The translations under genes were made by a program, and so were the position numbers. A model generated the notes under the pieces. That model saw only the letters and a program-made list of their open reading frames with translations. It did not search any database and was not told the DNA's origin. Of a stretch of 64,000 nt of DNA, positions 18,205-26,507 are shown piece after piece. Source of the stretch: Alphaproteobacteria bacterium SO-S41 (GTDB taxonomy: Bacteria; Pseudomonadota; Alphaproteobacteria; Micropepsales; Micropepsaceae). The stretch spans positions 3,968,001 to 4,032,000 of the forward strand of contig AP024629.1 in the NCBI GenBank assembly GCA_019670725.1, given 5' to 3'. Positions within the stretch are counted from its first letter, which is position 1, and every line of letters starts with the position of its first letter.

Positions 18205-18317
18205 GTCATCCCGGGCGAGGCCGCCGCAGGCGTCCGAGACCCGGGACCCAGGGGCGACAAGCACTTGCGCCCAGTCACCTGGGTCCCGGCTCTCCGCTAC
18301 GCTGCGGCCGGGATGAC
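18205..18317. repeat. Dispersed intergenic inverted repeat, type A
   Basis: The element is bounded by GTCATCCCGG (18205-18214) and its exact complement CCGGGATGAC (18308-18317). Inside, a second inverted pair (GGGACCCAGG and CCTGGGTCCC) forms a nested stem. It fills the gap between two leftward genes. Elements of this look are scattered between genes in many alphaproteobacteria. A different element with similar GTCATC/GATGA-type ends is at 52524-52631. Confidence 0.7.
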
Positions 18318-18327
18318 AACCTTGATG

Positions 18328-19860
18328 TTATTCCGCCGCCTCGGCGATGCGCGCGGGCTCTGCTTTCTTCGCTGCGCCCTTGGGGTTGGAGAACTCCATC
18401 ACGCCGTCCTTCACCTTGCCCCAGCGCAGCGCCATGATGTCGCGGGCGTAGTTCTGGTAGAGCTTCCACGGCGTCTTCGAGCCCTGCTTGGGGAAGACGG
18501 CGATGCTGCGCTGGACGTAGCCCGACGAGAAATCGAGCCAGGGTTCTTCCTGGATGGTCGGGTCGGTGTTGCGCGGCGTCGCCTGGCGGAGGCCGGTCTT
18601 GTCCATATAGTTCAGCAGGCGGCAGACATAGGCGCAGGTCAGGTCGCATTTCAGCGTCCACGAGGCGTTCGTGTAGCCGAAGGACGAGGCGAAGTTCGGC
18701 ACGTCCGAATACATCATGCCCTTGTAGGAGAGCGTCTTCGCGGGGTCGATGCGGCGGCCGTCGACCGAGACTTCGAGACCGTTCCAGACTTCAAGACGAA
18801 GGCCCGTCGCAGTGACGATGAGGTCGGCGGCGAGCTCCTTGCCCGACTTCAGCTTCAGGCCCGTTTCCGTGAAGGTCTCGATCTCGTCGGTGACGATGTC
18901 GGCGCTCTTGTTGCGCAGCGCCTGGAACATGTCCGCGTCCGGCACGAGGCAGACGCGCTGGTCCCAGGGATTGTATTTGGGTGTCAGATGCGTCGCGACG
19001 TCGAAGTCGGCGGGGAGCTGATCGGCGGCCATCTTGATGAGGCGCTGCTTTACCGCCTCAGGCTTCTTGCGCGCCATGCGGTAGAAGAACATGCCGAACA
19101 GCACGTTCTTCCAGCGCGTGATGCCGTAGGCCATCTTCGCCGGCAGGAAACGGCGCAGGCGATTGGCGCCGCGGTCTTCGGCGGGGCGCGAGACGATATA
19201 GGTCGGCGAGCGCTGGAGCATGGTGACGTGTTCGGCGGTCTTGGCCATTTCCGGCACCAGCGTCACGGCGGTCGCGCCGCTGCCGATCACCACGACGCGC
19301 TTGCCGGCATGGTCGATGTCGGGCGTCCACTTCTGGGGATGCGCGATGCGGCCCTTGAAGCGCTCCATGCCCGGGAAGTCGGGCGTGTAGCCGCTTTCGT
19401 AGGAGTAGTAGCCGCCGCAAAGGAACAAGAACGAACAGGTGAAACGGACGGTCTCGCCTGTGTCGCCGCGCTCGGCCTCGACGGTCCAGAGCGCGTCGGG
19501 CGTCGACCACGAGGCGCGTTTCACCATGTGGCGATAACGGATGTGCTTGTCGATGCCGCCTTCGCTGGCGGTGTCGCGGACATATTTCAGGATCGAGGGG
19601 CCGTCGGCGATGGCCTTGGCTTCCGTCCAAGGGCGGAAGTTGTAGCCGAGCGTGTACATGTCGCTGTCGGAGCGGATGCCGGGATAGCGGAAGAGATCCC
19701 AGGTGCCGCCGATGGCGTCGCGGCCTTCGAGAATGGCGTAGGTCTTCTTCGGGCTGTCGGTCTGCAGATGGTGGGCGGCGCCGATGCCCGAGAGGCCCGC
19801 GCCGATGATGAGCACGTCGACATGCTGGGGGGCGGTGGAAATCGATTGAACCTGCGCCAT
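18328..19860 (-). CDS. Baeyer-Villiger-like flavin-containing monooxygenase
   Basis: This 510-residue FAD/NADPH enzyme inserts one oxygen atom next to a ketone (or oxygenates a similar substrate). Seen are the FAD-binding VLIIGAGLSGIGAAHHL at the N-terminus, the Baeyer-Villiger fingerprint-like FKGRIAHPQKW and the NADPH-binding VVVIGSGATAVTLVPEMA. The FAD segment FRYPGIRSDSDMYTLGYNF is typical of this family. The gene ends a leftward series of carboxymuconolactone-decarboxylase-like protein, SDR and GPH transporter, which suggests breakdown of an alicyclic or terpenoid-like ketone. A palindrome TGACATATTGTCA lies 42 bp upstream. The substrate is unknown. Confidence 0.88.
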   Translation of the reverse strand: MAQVQSISTAPQHVDVLIIGAGLSGIGAAHHLQTDSPKKTYAILEGRDAIGGTWDLFRYPGIRSDSDMYTLGYNFRPWTEAKAIADGPSILKYVRDTASEGGIDKHIRYRHMVKRASWSTPDALWTVEAERGDTGETVRFTCSFLFLCGGYYSYESGYTPDFPGMERFKGRIAHPQKWTPDIDHAGKRVVVIGSGATAVTLVPEMAKTAEHVTMLQRSPTYIVSRPAEDRGANRLRRFLPAKMAYGITRWKNVLFGMFFYRMARKKPEAVKQRLIKMAADQLPADFDVATHLTPKYNPWDQRVCLVPDADMFQALRNKSADIVTDEIETFTETGLKLKSGKELAADLIVTATGLRLEVWNGLEVSVDGRRIDPAKTLSYKGMMYSDVPNFASSFGYTNASWTLKCDLTCAYVCRLLNYMDKTGLRQATPRNTDPTIQEEPWLDFSSGYVQRSIAVFPKQGSKTPWKLYQNYARDIMALRWGKVKDGVMEFSNPKGAAKKAEPARIAEAAE

Positions 19861-19901
19861 GGGTGTCCTCCACCGGCCGTCCGCGCTTGCAGTGCGCGGA
19901 C

Positions 19902-19914
19902 TGACATATTGTCA
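19902..19914. promoter_or_regulatory. Palindrome TGACA-N3-TGTCA upstream of the monooxygenase gene
   Basis: The 13-bp inverted repeat TGACA-TAT-TGTCA lies in the 104-bp gap before the monooxygenase gene. The same arms and spacing occur in front of the class III aminotransferase gene (57447-57459). Operators of TetR-type dimers have this size. A TetR gene is encoded at 55174-55926; the link is an inference. Confidence 0.5.
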
Positions 19915-19964
19915 TTAAATAGAGAATGCCTCAGGCAAAGGCTGAAATCCAGCCCTTTGTGTCC

Positions 19965-21446
19965 CTAGGGATAGCGTGGGCTGCCCGCCTGTTCGGCGAC
20001 CTGGGCCTGGAGTTTCAGCAGGCGGAGGTTCTCGGTATGGCGCTCGCGGGTGATGCCATAGGCCTGAAGGATACCGACGGCGACACCGTAGAGGATCATC
20101 AGGCAGGGCATGTAGACGATCGCGAGATCGCGCACGACTTCGGGATCGACATCGGCGGGCTTCACGCCGACCGGGAAGGAAACGATGGTCAGCAGCGCGC
20201 CCGCCACCATCACGCCGACGCCGCTGACCGCCTTTTGAATGAGGCTGGTGAAGGCGAAGAAGAGGCCTTCGGAGCGGCGGCCGGTCTTCACCGCAGCGTC
20301 TTCCACCACGTCCGTCAGCATCGCGGTGATGAGGATCGCCGCCGTGATCGCGAAGGCGCCGCGGATGACGCCGTCAGCGAAGAGGATCGGGATGAGATAG
20401 GGCGAGCCATTGTCGGGGAAATAGCCGACGACGCGCAGGATCAGCGGCAGGAAGCCGATGAAGACCGAGGCCATCAGGAGGATCGACCCCGCCGCCTTCT
20501 TGCCGGCCTTGCGCGAGAGATAGGGCGCGGCGGCGAGCGCGATGGCGGAGGAGATATAGGCATCGGCGGTGAGGATCGCCGTGCCCGCCGGCGAGAGCTG
20601 CCAGAAATAGGTCGAGAAATAGAAGGCGAGCGAGAAGCTGATCCCCTGCGCGATCGCCGCGAAGAGGCCGACCACGGTGATGATGACGAAGGAGCGGTTG
20701 GAGAGCGTCTGCCCCATCTCCTTCAGGTGGCGGAAGATGCCAATGCTGCCGCGCGCGGCGGGGGCACGCAGCCAGGGGATGAACTTATGCGTGCCCATCG
20801 CCGAGAGGATGATCGAGACAAACATCACCACCGCGGCGAGATAGCCCCAGTTCGCGTAGCTGGCGGGGTTGAGCTGGCCGACGGGATAGCCGGGCGCCGG
20901 TTTCTGGAAGACCAGGAACATCAGGATGATGAGCGTGAGCCCGCCCCACCACGCGAAGAAATAGCGATAGCCGAGGAGCGACGTGCGCTCGTCATAGTCG
21001 AGCGTCAATTCGGCGCCGAGCGAGGAGGAGGGAATCTCGTAGAGGGTGATGAAGCTGCGCACCAGCACGGCGACCGCCACAAGATACCAGAACAGCGCCT
21101 CATGCGACCATTCCATTGGCGGGTTCCACAGCAGCAGGAACGAGGCTGCGGCAGGCAGCGCCGACGCATACATGAAGGGATGGCGGCGGCCCCATTTGGA
21201 GCGCCAGGTATCGGACACCTGGCCGATGATCGGATCGATGGCGCAGTCGATCAGCATGGCCAGCATGATCGCGACGGCAACCTTGTCGGCGGGCAGGCCG
21301 ACGACCTGATTGTAGAAGAGCAGCAGGAAGACGCGGAAGCCGTTGTCCTTCACGCCATAGGCGATGGAGCCGAAACCGTAGGCGAGCTTGGTCATCAGCG
21401 TGATGGGCGGGCGGGGGCCGGGATCGGCCGTCGTCACGTCGGTCAT
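19965..21446 (-). CDS. GPH-family MFS transporter (glycoside-pentoside-hexuronide:cation symporter type)
   Basis: This 493-residue inner-membrane symporter has twelve hydrophobic segments. The GPH signature after helix 2 is clear (DCAIDPIIGQVSDTWRSKWG, then RRHPFMYASALPAAASF), and the helix-4 region has TLYEIPSSSLGAELT. It imports a small organic solute with protons or sodium. It lies between the SDR and the monooxygenase genes on the same strand, so it probably brings in the substrate of that pathway. GPH relatives in alphaproteobacteria are often found with TonB receptors and act on non-sugar compounds. A second member is at 51071-52489. Confidence 0.88.
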   Translation of the reverse strand: MTDVTTADPGPRPPITLMTKLAYGFGSIAYGVKDNGFRVFLLLFYNQVVGLPADKVAVAIMLAMLIDCAIDPIIGQVSDTWRSKWGRRHPFMYASALPAAASFLLLWNPPMEWSHEALFWYLVAVAVLVRSFITLYEIPSSSLGAELTLDYDERTSLLGYRYFFAWWGGLTLIILMFLVFQKPAPGYPVGQLNPASYANWGYLAAVVMFVSIILSAMGTHKFIPWLRAPAARGSIGIFRHLKEMGQTLSNRSFVIITVVGLFAAIAQGISFSLAFYFSTYFWQLSPAGTAILTADAYISSAIALAAAPYLSRKAGKKAAGSILLMASVFIGFLPLILRVVGYFPDNGSPYLIPILFADGVIRGAFAITAAILITAMLTDVVEDAAVKTGRRSEGLFFAFTSLIQKAVSGVGVMVAGALLTIVSFPVGVKPADVDPEVVRDLAIVYMPCLMILYGVAVGILQAYGITRERHTENLRLLKLQAQVAEQAGSPRYP

Positions 21447-21514
21447 GCAGTGCGTCTTCCCTGTTACGGCGGAACTCTGGCGGCCCCGCTCGCGGTTACG
21501 AATTCAGCTTGATC

Positions 21515-22318
21515 TCAGGCGATGCGAGACGAGAGGCCTCCATCCACGGGAAGGACGATACCGGTGATGAAGCGGGATTCGTCGGAGGCAAGAAAGAGCG
21601 CGGCGTTGGCGGTGTCCCAGGCGCTGCCCATCTTGCCGCCGAGCGGGACGCGCTTGTCGCGCGCGGCGCGCACCTCGGCGACGGATTGTCCGGTCGCGGC
21701 GGCGATGCCTTCGACCGCCATCGGCGTGTTCATCAGGCCGGGCGCGACGGCATTGCAGCGCACGCCTTTGCTGGCATTGGCCTGCGCGACACTTGCCGTC
21801 ATGCGGTTCACGCCGGCCTTGGAAATCTCGTAGGCCATCTGGTGGCCGCCCGCGATGCCGGCGAGCGATGAGATGTTGACGATCGCGCCACCGCCTTGCT
21901 TGCGCATGACGGGCAGCGCGGCCTTGATGGTGAGCCACATGCCCTTGAGGTTGACGGCGAGGATGCGGTCGAACGCCGCTTCCTCAAGCGCATGCGCCGG
22001 CCCGTCGCCACCGCCGCCGATGCCGACATTGTTGACGAGGATGTCGAGGCGCTCCCAGCGCTGGAGCGCGGCTGCGGTCAGCGCCGCAGCGCCGGCGGGC
22101 TTGCTGATGTCGGCCTGGAGCGCGACGGCCGAGCCGCCCTCGCCCACGATCAGCGCGGCGGTTTCGGCGGCGCGGGCTTCGTCGCGATCGGCGCAGAGAA
22201 CCGCGGCGCCTTCACGGGCGAAAAGAAGCGCGATCGAACGGCCGTTGCCCACGGTCTCCCCGGGGGTCTGGCCCGCCCCGGCGACAACCGCGATCTTGCC
22301 GGCCAGCCGCCCGGCCAT
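21515..22318 (-). CDS. Short-chain dehydrogenase/reductase
   Basis: This 267-residue NAD(P)-dependent oxidoreductase has the Rossmann fold of classical SDRs. Seen are the N-terminal VVAGAGQTPGETVGNGRSIA (an extended form of the glycine motif), NNVGIGG, the catalytic serine in NISSLAG, YEISK for Tyr-xxx-Lys, and PVDGGL near the end. The gene begins 2 nt before the stop region of the CMD-like gene, and the ATG at 22318 fits SDR length. It probably oxidises an alcohol to the ketone that the monooxygenase attacks, but the direction is an inference. Confidence 0.88.
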   Translation of the reverse strand: MAGRLAGKIAVVAGAGQTPGETVGNGRSIALLFAREGAAVLCADRDEARAAETAALIVGEGGSAVALQADISKPAGAAALTAAALQRWERLDILVNNVGIGGGGDGPAHALEEAAFDRILAVNLKGMWLTIKAALPVMRKQGGGAIVNISSLAGIAGGHQMAYEISKAGVNRMTASVAQANASKGVRCNAVAPGLMNTPMAVEGIAAATGQSVAEVRAARDKRVPLGGKMGSAWDTANAALFLASDESRFITGIVLPVDGGLSSRIA

Positions 22319-22320
22319 GC

Positions 22321-22902
22321 TCAGAAACCCTTCAGATCGGGGTCGAGCGTCTGGCCCTCGTCGAGCTGGATGCCGAAGCTGTTGAGGATCATCGAGACCT
22401 GCGTGTACTGGCCGGCGGTGAAGACGACGTCCATGCACTGCTTGTCGGTGAAGTGCTGCTTGAGCGCGCCCCACGTCGCGTTTGAAATGAAGTGATCCTT
22501 GTTGAGCTCATCGCTGGCGCGGATGAGCGCGGCATCGGCATCTGACCAGCTGGCGTCAGCGCCGGTCTTGATGCGCTCGATCTCGTCTTCGGTAAGGCCG
22601 CAGCGAAGGCCGATCGCCTTGTGCTGCGTCCACTCGTAACCGGAGCGGCAGAGGAAACCGATGCGCAGGATGACGATCTCGCGCTCGCGTTCCGGCAGGC
22701 CGTTCTTCTTCGAGAGGATGTAGTTGCCCCAGGCGAGGAAACCCTTCATCGCCTTCGGCTCGCGCGCCAGGGTGCGGAAAATGTTGAGGATGCGCCCGCC
22801 CACCGGCCCGCGGCCGCTGCGCATCGGCGCCAGGATCTCGTTCTGCTCTTCACCCATTTCGGCGTCGGCGAGCGGCGCGATGCGCGGCGATGTCAGTCTC
22901 AT
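22321..22902 (-). CDS. Carboxymuconolactone decarboxylase (AhpD-like fold) family protein
   Basis: This 193-residue helical protein shows the CMD/AhpD core at residues 75-115 (LPEREREIVILRIGFLCRSG, then YEWTQHKAIG). The AhpD-type CxxC redox pair is not present, so it is closer to carboxymuconolactone-decarboxylase-like proteins whose reaction is usually unknown. It is the first gene of the leftward catabolic series, 2 nt from the SDR. A role in opening or decarboxylating a lactone would fit with a Baeyer-Villiger enzyme but is not shown by the sequence. Confidence 0.8.
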   Translation of the reverse strand: MRLTSPRIAPLADAEMGEEQNEILAPMRSGRGPVGGRILNIFRTLAREPKAMKGFLAWGNYILSKKNGLPEREREIVILRIGFLCRSGYEWTQHKAIGLRCGLTEDEIERIKTGADASWSDADAALIRASDELNKDHFISNATWGALKQHFTDKQCMDVVFTAGQYTQVSMILNSFGIQLDEGQTLDPDLKGF

Positions 22903-23108
22903 GGTCCGTCCCGGCGTCTGTTTTTGTTTTCACGGTCATCCTGACCGGGCAGGACGCGAGCCGCAACCACTCTCACAACCGGAAGGCGCGACCTCAACCC
23001 CACGCTGCACCGAGGCGTTGTAACAAATCGAACGATTTCCTTGGCCGGCCCTTAAGAGAGGTCGGCGACAATTCAGTATAAGAAAAGCAGACACGCCCGG
23101 GGGCACCC

Positions 23109-25307
23109 ATGCGTCATCCGCCGCTCATTGCCGATGAGGAATTGCGCCTTCGGGCGCTCGCTGAATACGGCTTCCTCGACGAGCCGGCCGAGCCCGGTCT
23201 CAGCGACGTCACCCAGCTGGCCGCGCGCATGTTCGGCGTGCCGACCGCGGTGGTCAACCTGATCGACCGGAATCATGTCTTCTTCGCCGCCAGCGTCGGC
23301 ACCGACCACATCGATCCCAGTCTCGCGGGGCGCGATATTTCCTTCTGCGCCCATGCGATCACCGAAGACAGCGTGATGGTCGTGCCCGACGCGACGCTGG
23401 ATCCGCGTTTCCACGACAACCCGCTGGTGACCGGACCCGCCAGTTTCCGCTTCTATGCCGGCGTGCCGCTGCGGGTCGCCTCGGGCCAGGCGCTCGGCGC
23501 CTTCTGCATCATCGACACGCGGGCGCGTTCGAGCTTTTCGGAGTTCGACCGCCAGCAGCTCGAAAGCCTCGCCAAGCTGGTGATCGACAAGCTGGAACTC
23601 AGGCGGCTCGACATCGCCGGCCGCGTCAGCCAGGAGCGCTTCCGCAATATCGCCGCGACCTCGCCGGACAGCATCATCTGCACCGATGCCGAGGGCAGCA
23701 TCACGATGTGGAATGCCGCCGCCGAGCGAATGTTCGGCTATGCCGCCGGTGAGGCGGTCGGACAGAAGATCGACCTGATCATTCCCGATCATCTCCGCGA
23801 TGAGATCTATGAGGATCGCCTGCGCGTCACCGCCGGTGGCTCGTCGAGACTGGTCGGCCGCACCAACGACATGCTGGGCCTGCGCAAGGACGGCTCGCTC
23901 TTCCCCGGCGAGTTGTCGCTTTCGATGTGGCGCGAGGACGGGGATCTGAGCTTCGGCGCGATCATCCGCGACGTCACCGAGCGGCGGCGCAATGAAGACC
24001 GGCTCTATCACCTCGCCCATCACGACCAGCTGACGGACCTGCCCAATCGCGGCGTGCTGAAGCAGCGCGTCGGCGAAGAGATCGCGGGCGGCCAGCCCGT
24101 GACGCTGATCATCGCCGATCTCGACGGCTTCAAGGACATCAACGATACGCTGGGCCATGACTGCGGCGACGCGGTGCTGAAAGAAGCGGCGCGCCGTCTC
24201 AGCGGCTGCGTCAGGCCGACCGATACGGTCGCGCGGGTCGGTAGCGACGAGTTCGCCCTGCTGCTGCCCGGTCTCGCGGACCCCATGCAGGCGGCCGCTA
24301 TCGCGGAGACGGCGATCAAGGCGCTGACCCGGCCCTTCGTGCTCGACAGCCACGAAATCCATATGTCGGCCGGGGCCGGCATCGCCATCCATCCCGCCCA
24401 TGGCGAGAGCGCCGACGAGCTGATCGGCAATGCCGATCTCGCGCTCTTCCAGGCGAAGCTCGACGGCCGCGGCACGCGGACGCTCTTCACCCGCGCCATG
24501 CGCAGCGCGGCGGTCGCGCGGCGGACCTATGACGTCGAAATCCGGCGCGCCGTGGAGAACGGCGAATTGCGGCTCTACTACCAACCGCAGGTAAGGCTGA
24601 GCGACGGCGTGCTGGTTGGCGCCGAGGCGCTGATCCGCTGGCTGCATCCCGAACGCGGGCTGGTGTCGCCGGCCGCCTTCCTGCCGGCCCTCGAGGGCGG
24701 CCTGCTCGCCGCGACCGTGGGCGACTGGGTGTTGGAAACCGCCTGCACCCAGGCGGCGGCCTGGCGCAGCCGCGGCGCGCCTGCCTTCCGCATGGGTGTG
24801 AATCTGTTCGGGGCTCAGTTCCGCGCCGACGATCTGGTGGCGAAAGTGGCTGCGGTGCTGAGAGACCGGCATCTTTCGCCCGATGCGCTGGAGTTGGAGA
24901 TCACCGAGAATATCGTGCTGGACCAGAACGATACGGTGCTTGGGCCGCTGCGCGCGCTCCGCGACATGGGCGTCGGGATTGCCTTCGACGATTACGGCAC
25001 CGGTTATGCGTCACTGAGCCTGCTGAAGCGCTTCCCCATCACGCGGCTGAAGATCGACCAGACCTTCGTGCGGACGATGTGCGAATCCCCCGCGGACGAT
25101 GCGATCATCCGCGCCGTGCTCTATCTCGGCGAGAGCTTCGGGCTCGACGTCATCGCCGAGGGGATCGAGACCGAGGCGCAGCGCGCCCAGCTGATCAAGA
25201 ACGGCTGCACGGAGGGCCAGGGCTATCTGTTCGGACGGCCCATGGCGCCCGAGGATTTCGCCGCGGCGTTCGACCTCTTCAAGCGCCAGACGCGGACCGC
25301 GGCCTAG
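23109..25307 (+). CDS. GAF-PAS-GGDEF-EAL cyclic-di-GMP signalling protein
   Basis: This 732-residue cytoplasmic protein has a GAF domain (about 25-160), a PAS domain (about 175-290), a GGDEF domain (about 300-455) and an EAL domain (about 470-720). The GGDEF site reads GSDEF (residues 378-382), which may lower or abolish cyclase activity. The EAL site is intact: EAL at 506-508, ITENIVL, DDYGTGYASLSLL, IAEGIET and the GYLFGRPM end. It is therefore likely a c-di-GMP phosphodiesterase controlled by its sensory domains. No membrane segment is seen. It is divergent from the catabolic operon to its left and is followed by the Rieske gene after 33 bp. Confidence 0.92.
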   Translation: MRHPPLIADEELRLRALAEYGFLDEPAEPGLSDVTQLAARMFGVPTAVVNLIDRNHVFFAASVGTDHIDPSLAGRDISFCAHAITEDSVMVVPDATLDPRFHDNPLVTGPASFRFYAGVPLRVASGQALGAFCIIDTRARSSFSEFDRQQLESLAKLVIDKLELRRLDIAGRVSQERFRNIAATSPDSIICTDAEGSITMWNAAAERMFGYAAGEAVGQKIDLIIPDHLRDEIYEDRLRVTAGGSSRLVGRTNDMLGLRKDGSLFPGELSLSMWREDGDLSFGAIIRDVTERRRNEDRLYHLAHHDQLTDLPNRGVLKQRVGEEIAGGQPVTLIIADLDGFKDINDTLGHDCGDAVLKEAARRLSGCVRPTDTVARVGSDEFALLLPGLADPMQAAAIAETAIKALTRPFVLDSHEIHMSAGAGIAIHPAHGESADELIGNADLALFQAKLDGRGTRTLFTRAMRSAAVARRTYDVEIRRAVENGELRLYYQPQVRLSDGVLVGAEALIRWLHPERGLVSPAAFLPALEGGLLAATVGDWVLETACTQAAAWRSRGAPAFRMGVNLFGAQFRADDLVAKVAAVLRDRHLSPDALELEITENIVLDQNDTVLGPLRALRDMGVGIAFDDYGTGYASLSLLKRFPITRLKIDQTFVRTMCESPADDAIIRAVLYLGESFGLDVIAEGIETEAQRAQLIKNGCTEGQGYLFGRPMAPEDFAAAFDLFKRQTRTAA

Positions 25308-25340
25308 ACCCTCGACCGGTGGCGGGCGATAACCCGCGGG

Positions 25341-26507
25341 ATGAGGGATCGGACGGCAGAGGGCGGAGACGGGGAAGACCCCGATGCGGGGTTCGGCCTG
25401 CCCGGCTGGATCTATCGCGATGCCGAGTTCTTCGCGGCCGAGACGCGCCGCGTGATGCGGCCGTCCTGGCAGGTCGTCTGCCATGTCAGCGACATCCCCG
25501 GGACCGGCGACTATCACACGCTGAATTTCGCGGGCGAGAGCATCGTGGTGCTGCGCGGCGAAGGCGGCGTCATCCGCGCGCTCTCCAATGTCTGCCGCCA
25601 TCGCGGCGCGCGTATTCTGGACGAGGCTTCCGGCCATGTGGAGCGGCTGACCTGTCCCTATCACGCATGGTCGTATGGCCTCGACGGACGGCTGGGCGGT
25701 GTGCCGTTGCGCGAGACCTACGACGCCAAGGCGCTCGACGGCGTCGCGCTGCCGGCGATCGAGTCGGAGGTCTGGCGCGGCTTTATCTTCGTGCGGCTGG
25801 AAAGCGGAGGGCCTTCGGTCGCCGAAATGATGGCGCCCTATGAGGCCGAGGTGGCGCCATATCGCTTCGAGGAGATGCGCGCGCTCGGCCGCGTGACGCT
25901 GCGCCCGCGCACCGTGAACTGGAAGAATATCGCGGACAACTACTCCGACGGGCTGCATATCCGCGTCGCGCATCCCGGGCTGACGCGCCTGTTCGGCCGC
26001 GGCTATGGCGTGGCGGCGGACGGCCAGGTCGATCGGATGTGGGGGACGCTGCTGGAGCGGCGCTCGGACAATCCGTCTGAGCGGATGTACCAGCACATTC
26101 TGCCCGAGGTGACGCACCTGCCGGAGAGCCATCGGCGGCTGTGGCTCTATTTCAAACTCTGGCCCAATGTCGCCTTCGACATCTATCCCGATCAGGTCGA
26201 CTTCATGCAGTTTTTGCCGGTCTCGCCGACCGAGACGCTGATCCGCGAGATTGCCTATGTCCTGCCCGACAACCGGCGTGAGATGAAAGCCGCGCGCTAT
26301 CTCAACTGGCGCATCAACCGGCGGGTGAATGCTGAAGACACGGTGCTCGTGCAGCGCGTCCAAGACGGGATGGCATCGCCCAATTTCACCGCGGGGCCGC
26401 TCAGTCGTGACGAGGTGTGCCTGCGCGCGTTCGGCAAGCGGGTGCGCGAGCTTATCCCCGAGGCGCGGCTCCTCGCGCCGCCCGCCCCAGGCTGGAGCCG
26501 GCGATGA
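25341..26507 (+). CDS. Rieske non-heme iron oxygenase, alpha-subunit type
   Basis: This 388-residue oxygenase has an N-terminal Rieske [2Fe-2S] domain with C85-x-H87 and C105-xx-H108. Its C-terminal catalytic domain has the mononuclear-iron motif in NIADNYSDGLHIRVAHP. It hydroxylates or demethylates an organic substrate with electrons from a reductase that is not encoded nearby. The general build fits ring-hydroxylating and quaternary-amine (GbcA/CntA-type) oxygenases, and the sequence alone does not decide. The stop overlaps the start of the next flavoprotein gene by 4 nt (ATGA), so the two are translated together and probably act in one pathway. Confidence 0.87.
   Translation: MRDRTAEGGDGEDPDAGFGLPGWIYRDAEFFAAETRRVMRPSWQVVCHVSDIPGTGDYHTLNFAGESIVVLRGEGGVIRALSNVCRHRGARILDEASGHVERLTCPYHAWSYGLDGRLGGVPLRETYDAKALDGVALPAIESEVWRGFIFVRLESGGPSVAEMMAPYEAEVAPYRFEEMRALGRVTLRPRTVNWKNIADNYSDGLHIRVAHPGLTRLFGRGYGVAADGQVDRMWGTLLERRSDNPSERMYQHILPEVTHLPESHRRLWLYFKLWPNVAFDIYPDQVDFMQFLPVSPTETLIREIAYVLPDNRREMKAARYLNWRINRRVNAEDTVLVQRVQDGMASPNFTAGPLSRDEVCLRAFGKRVRELIPEARLLAPPAPGWSRR

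Noticed and set aside
17539-19968. An open frame of about 800 codons on the plus strand opposite the XRE-cupin and monooxygenase genes
   Set aside because: It is rich in Arg, Gly, Ala and Asp without any domain pattern. It lies antisense to two genes with clear motifs. GC-rich codon bias leaves such frames open.
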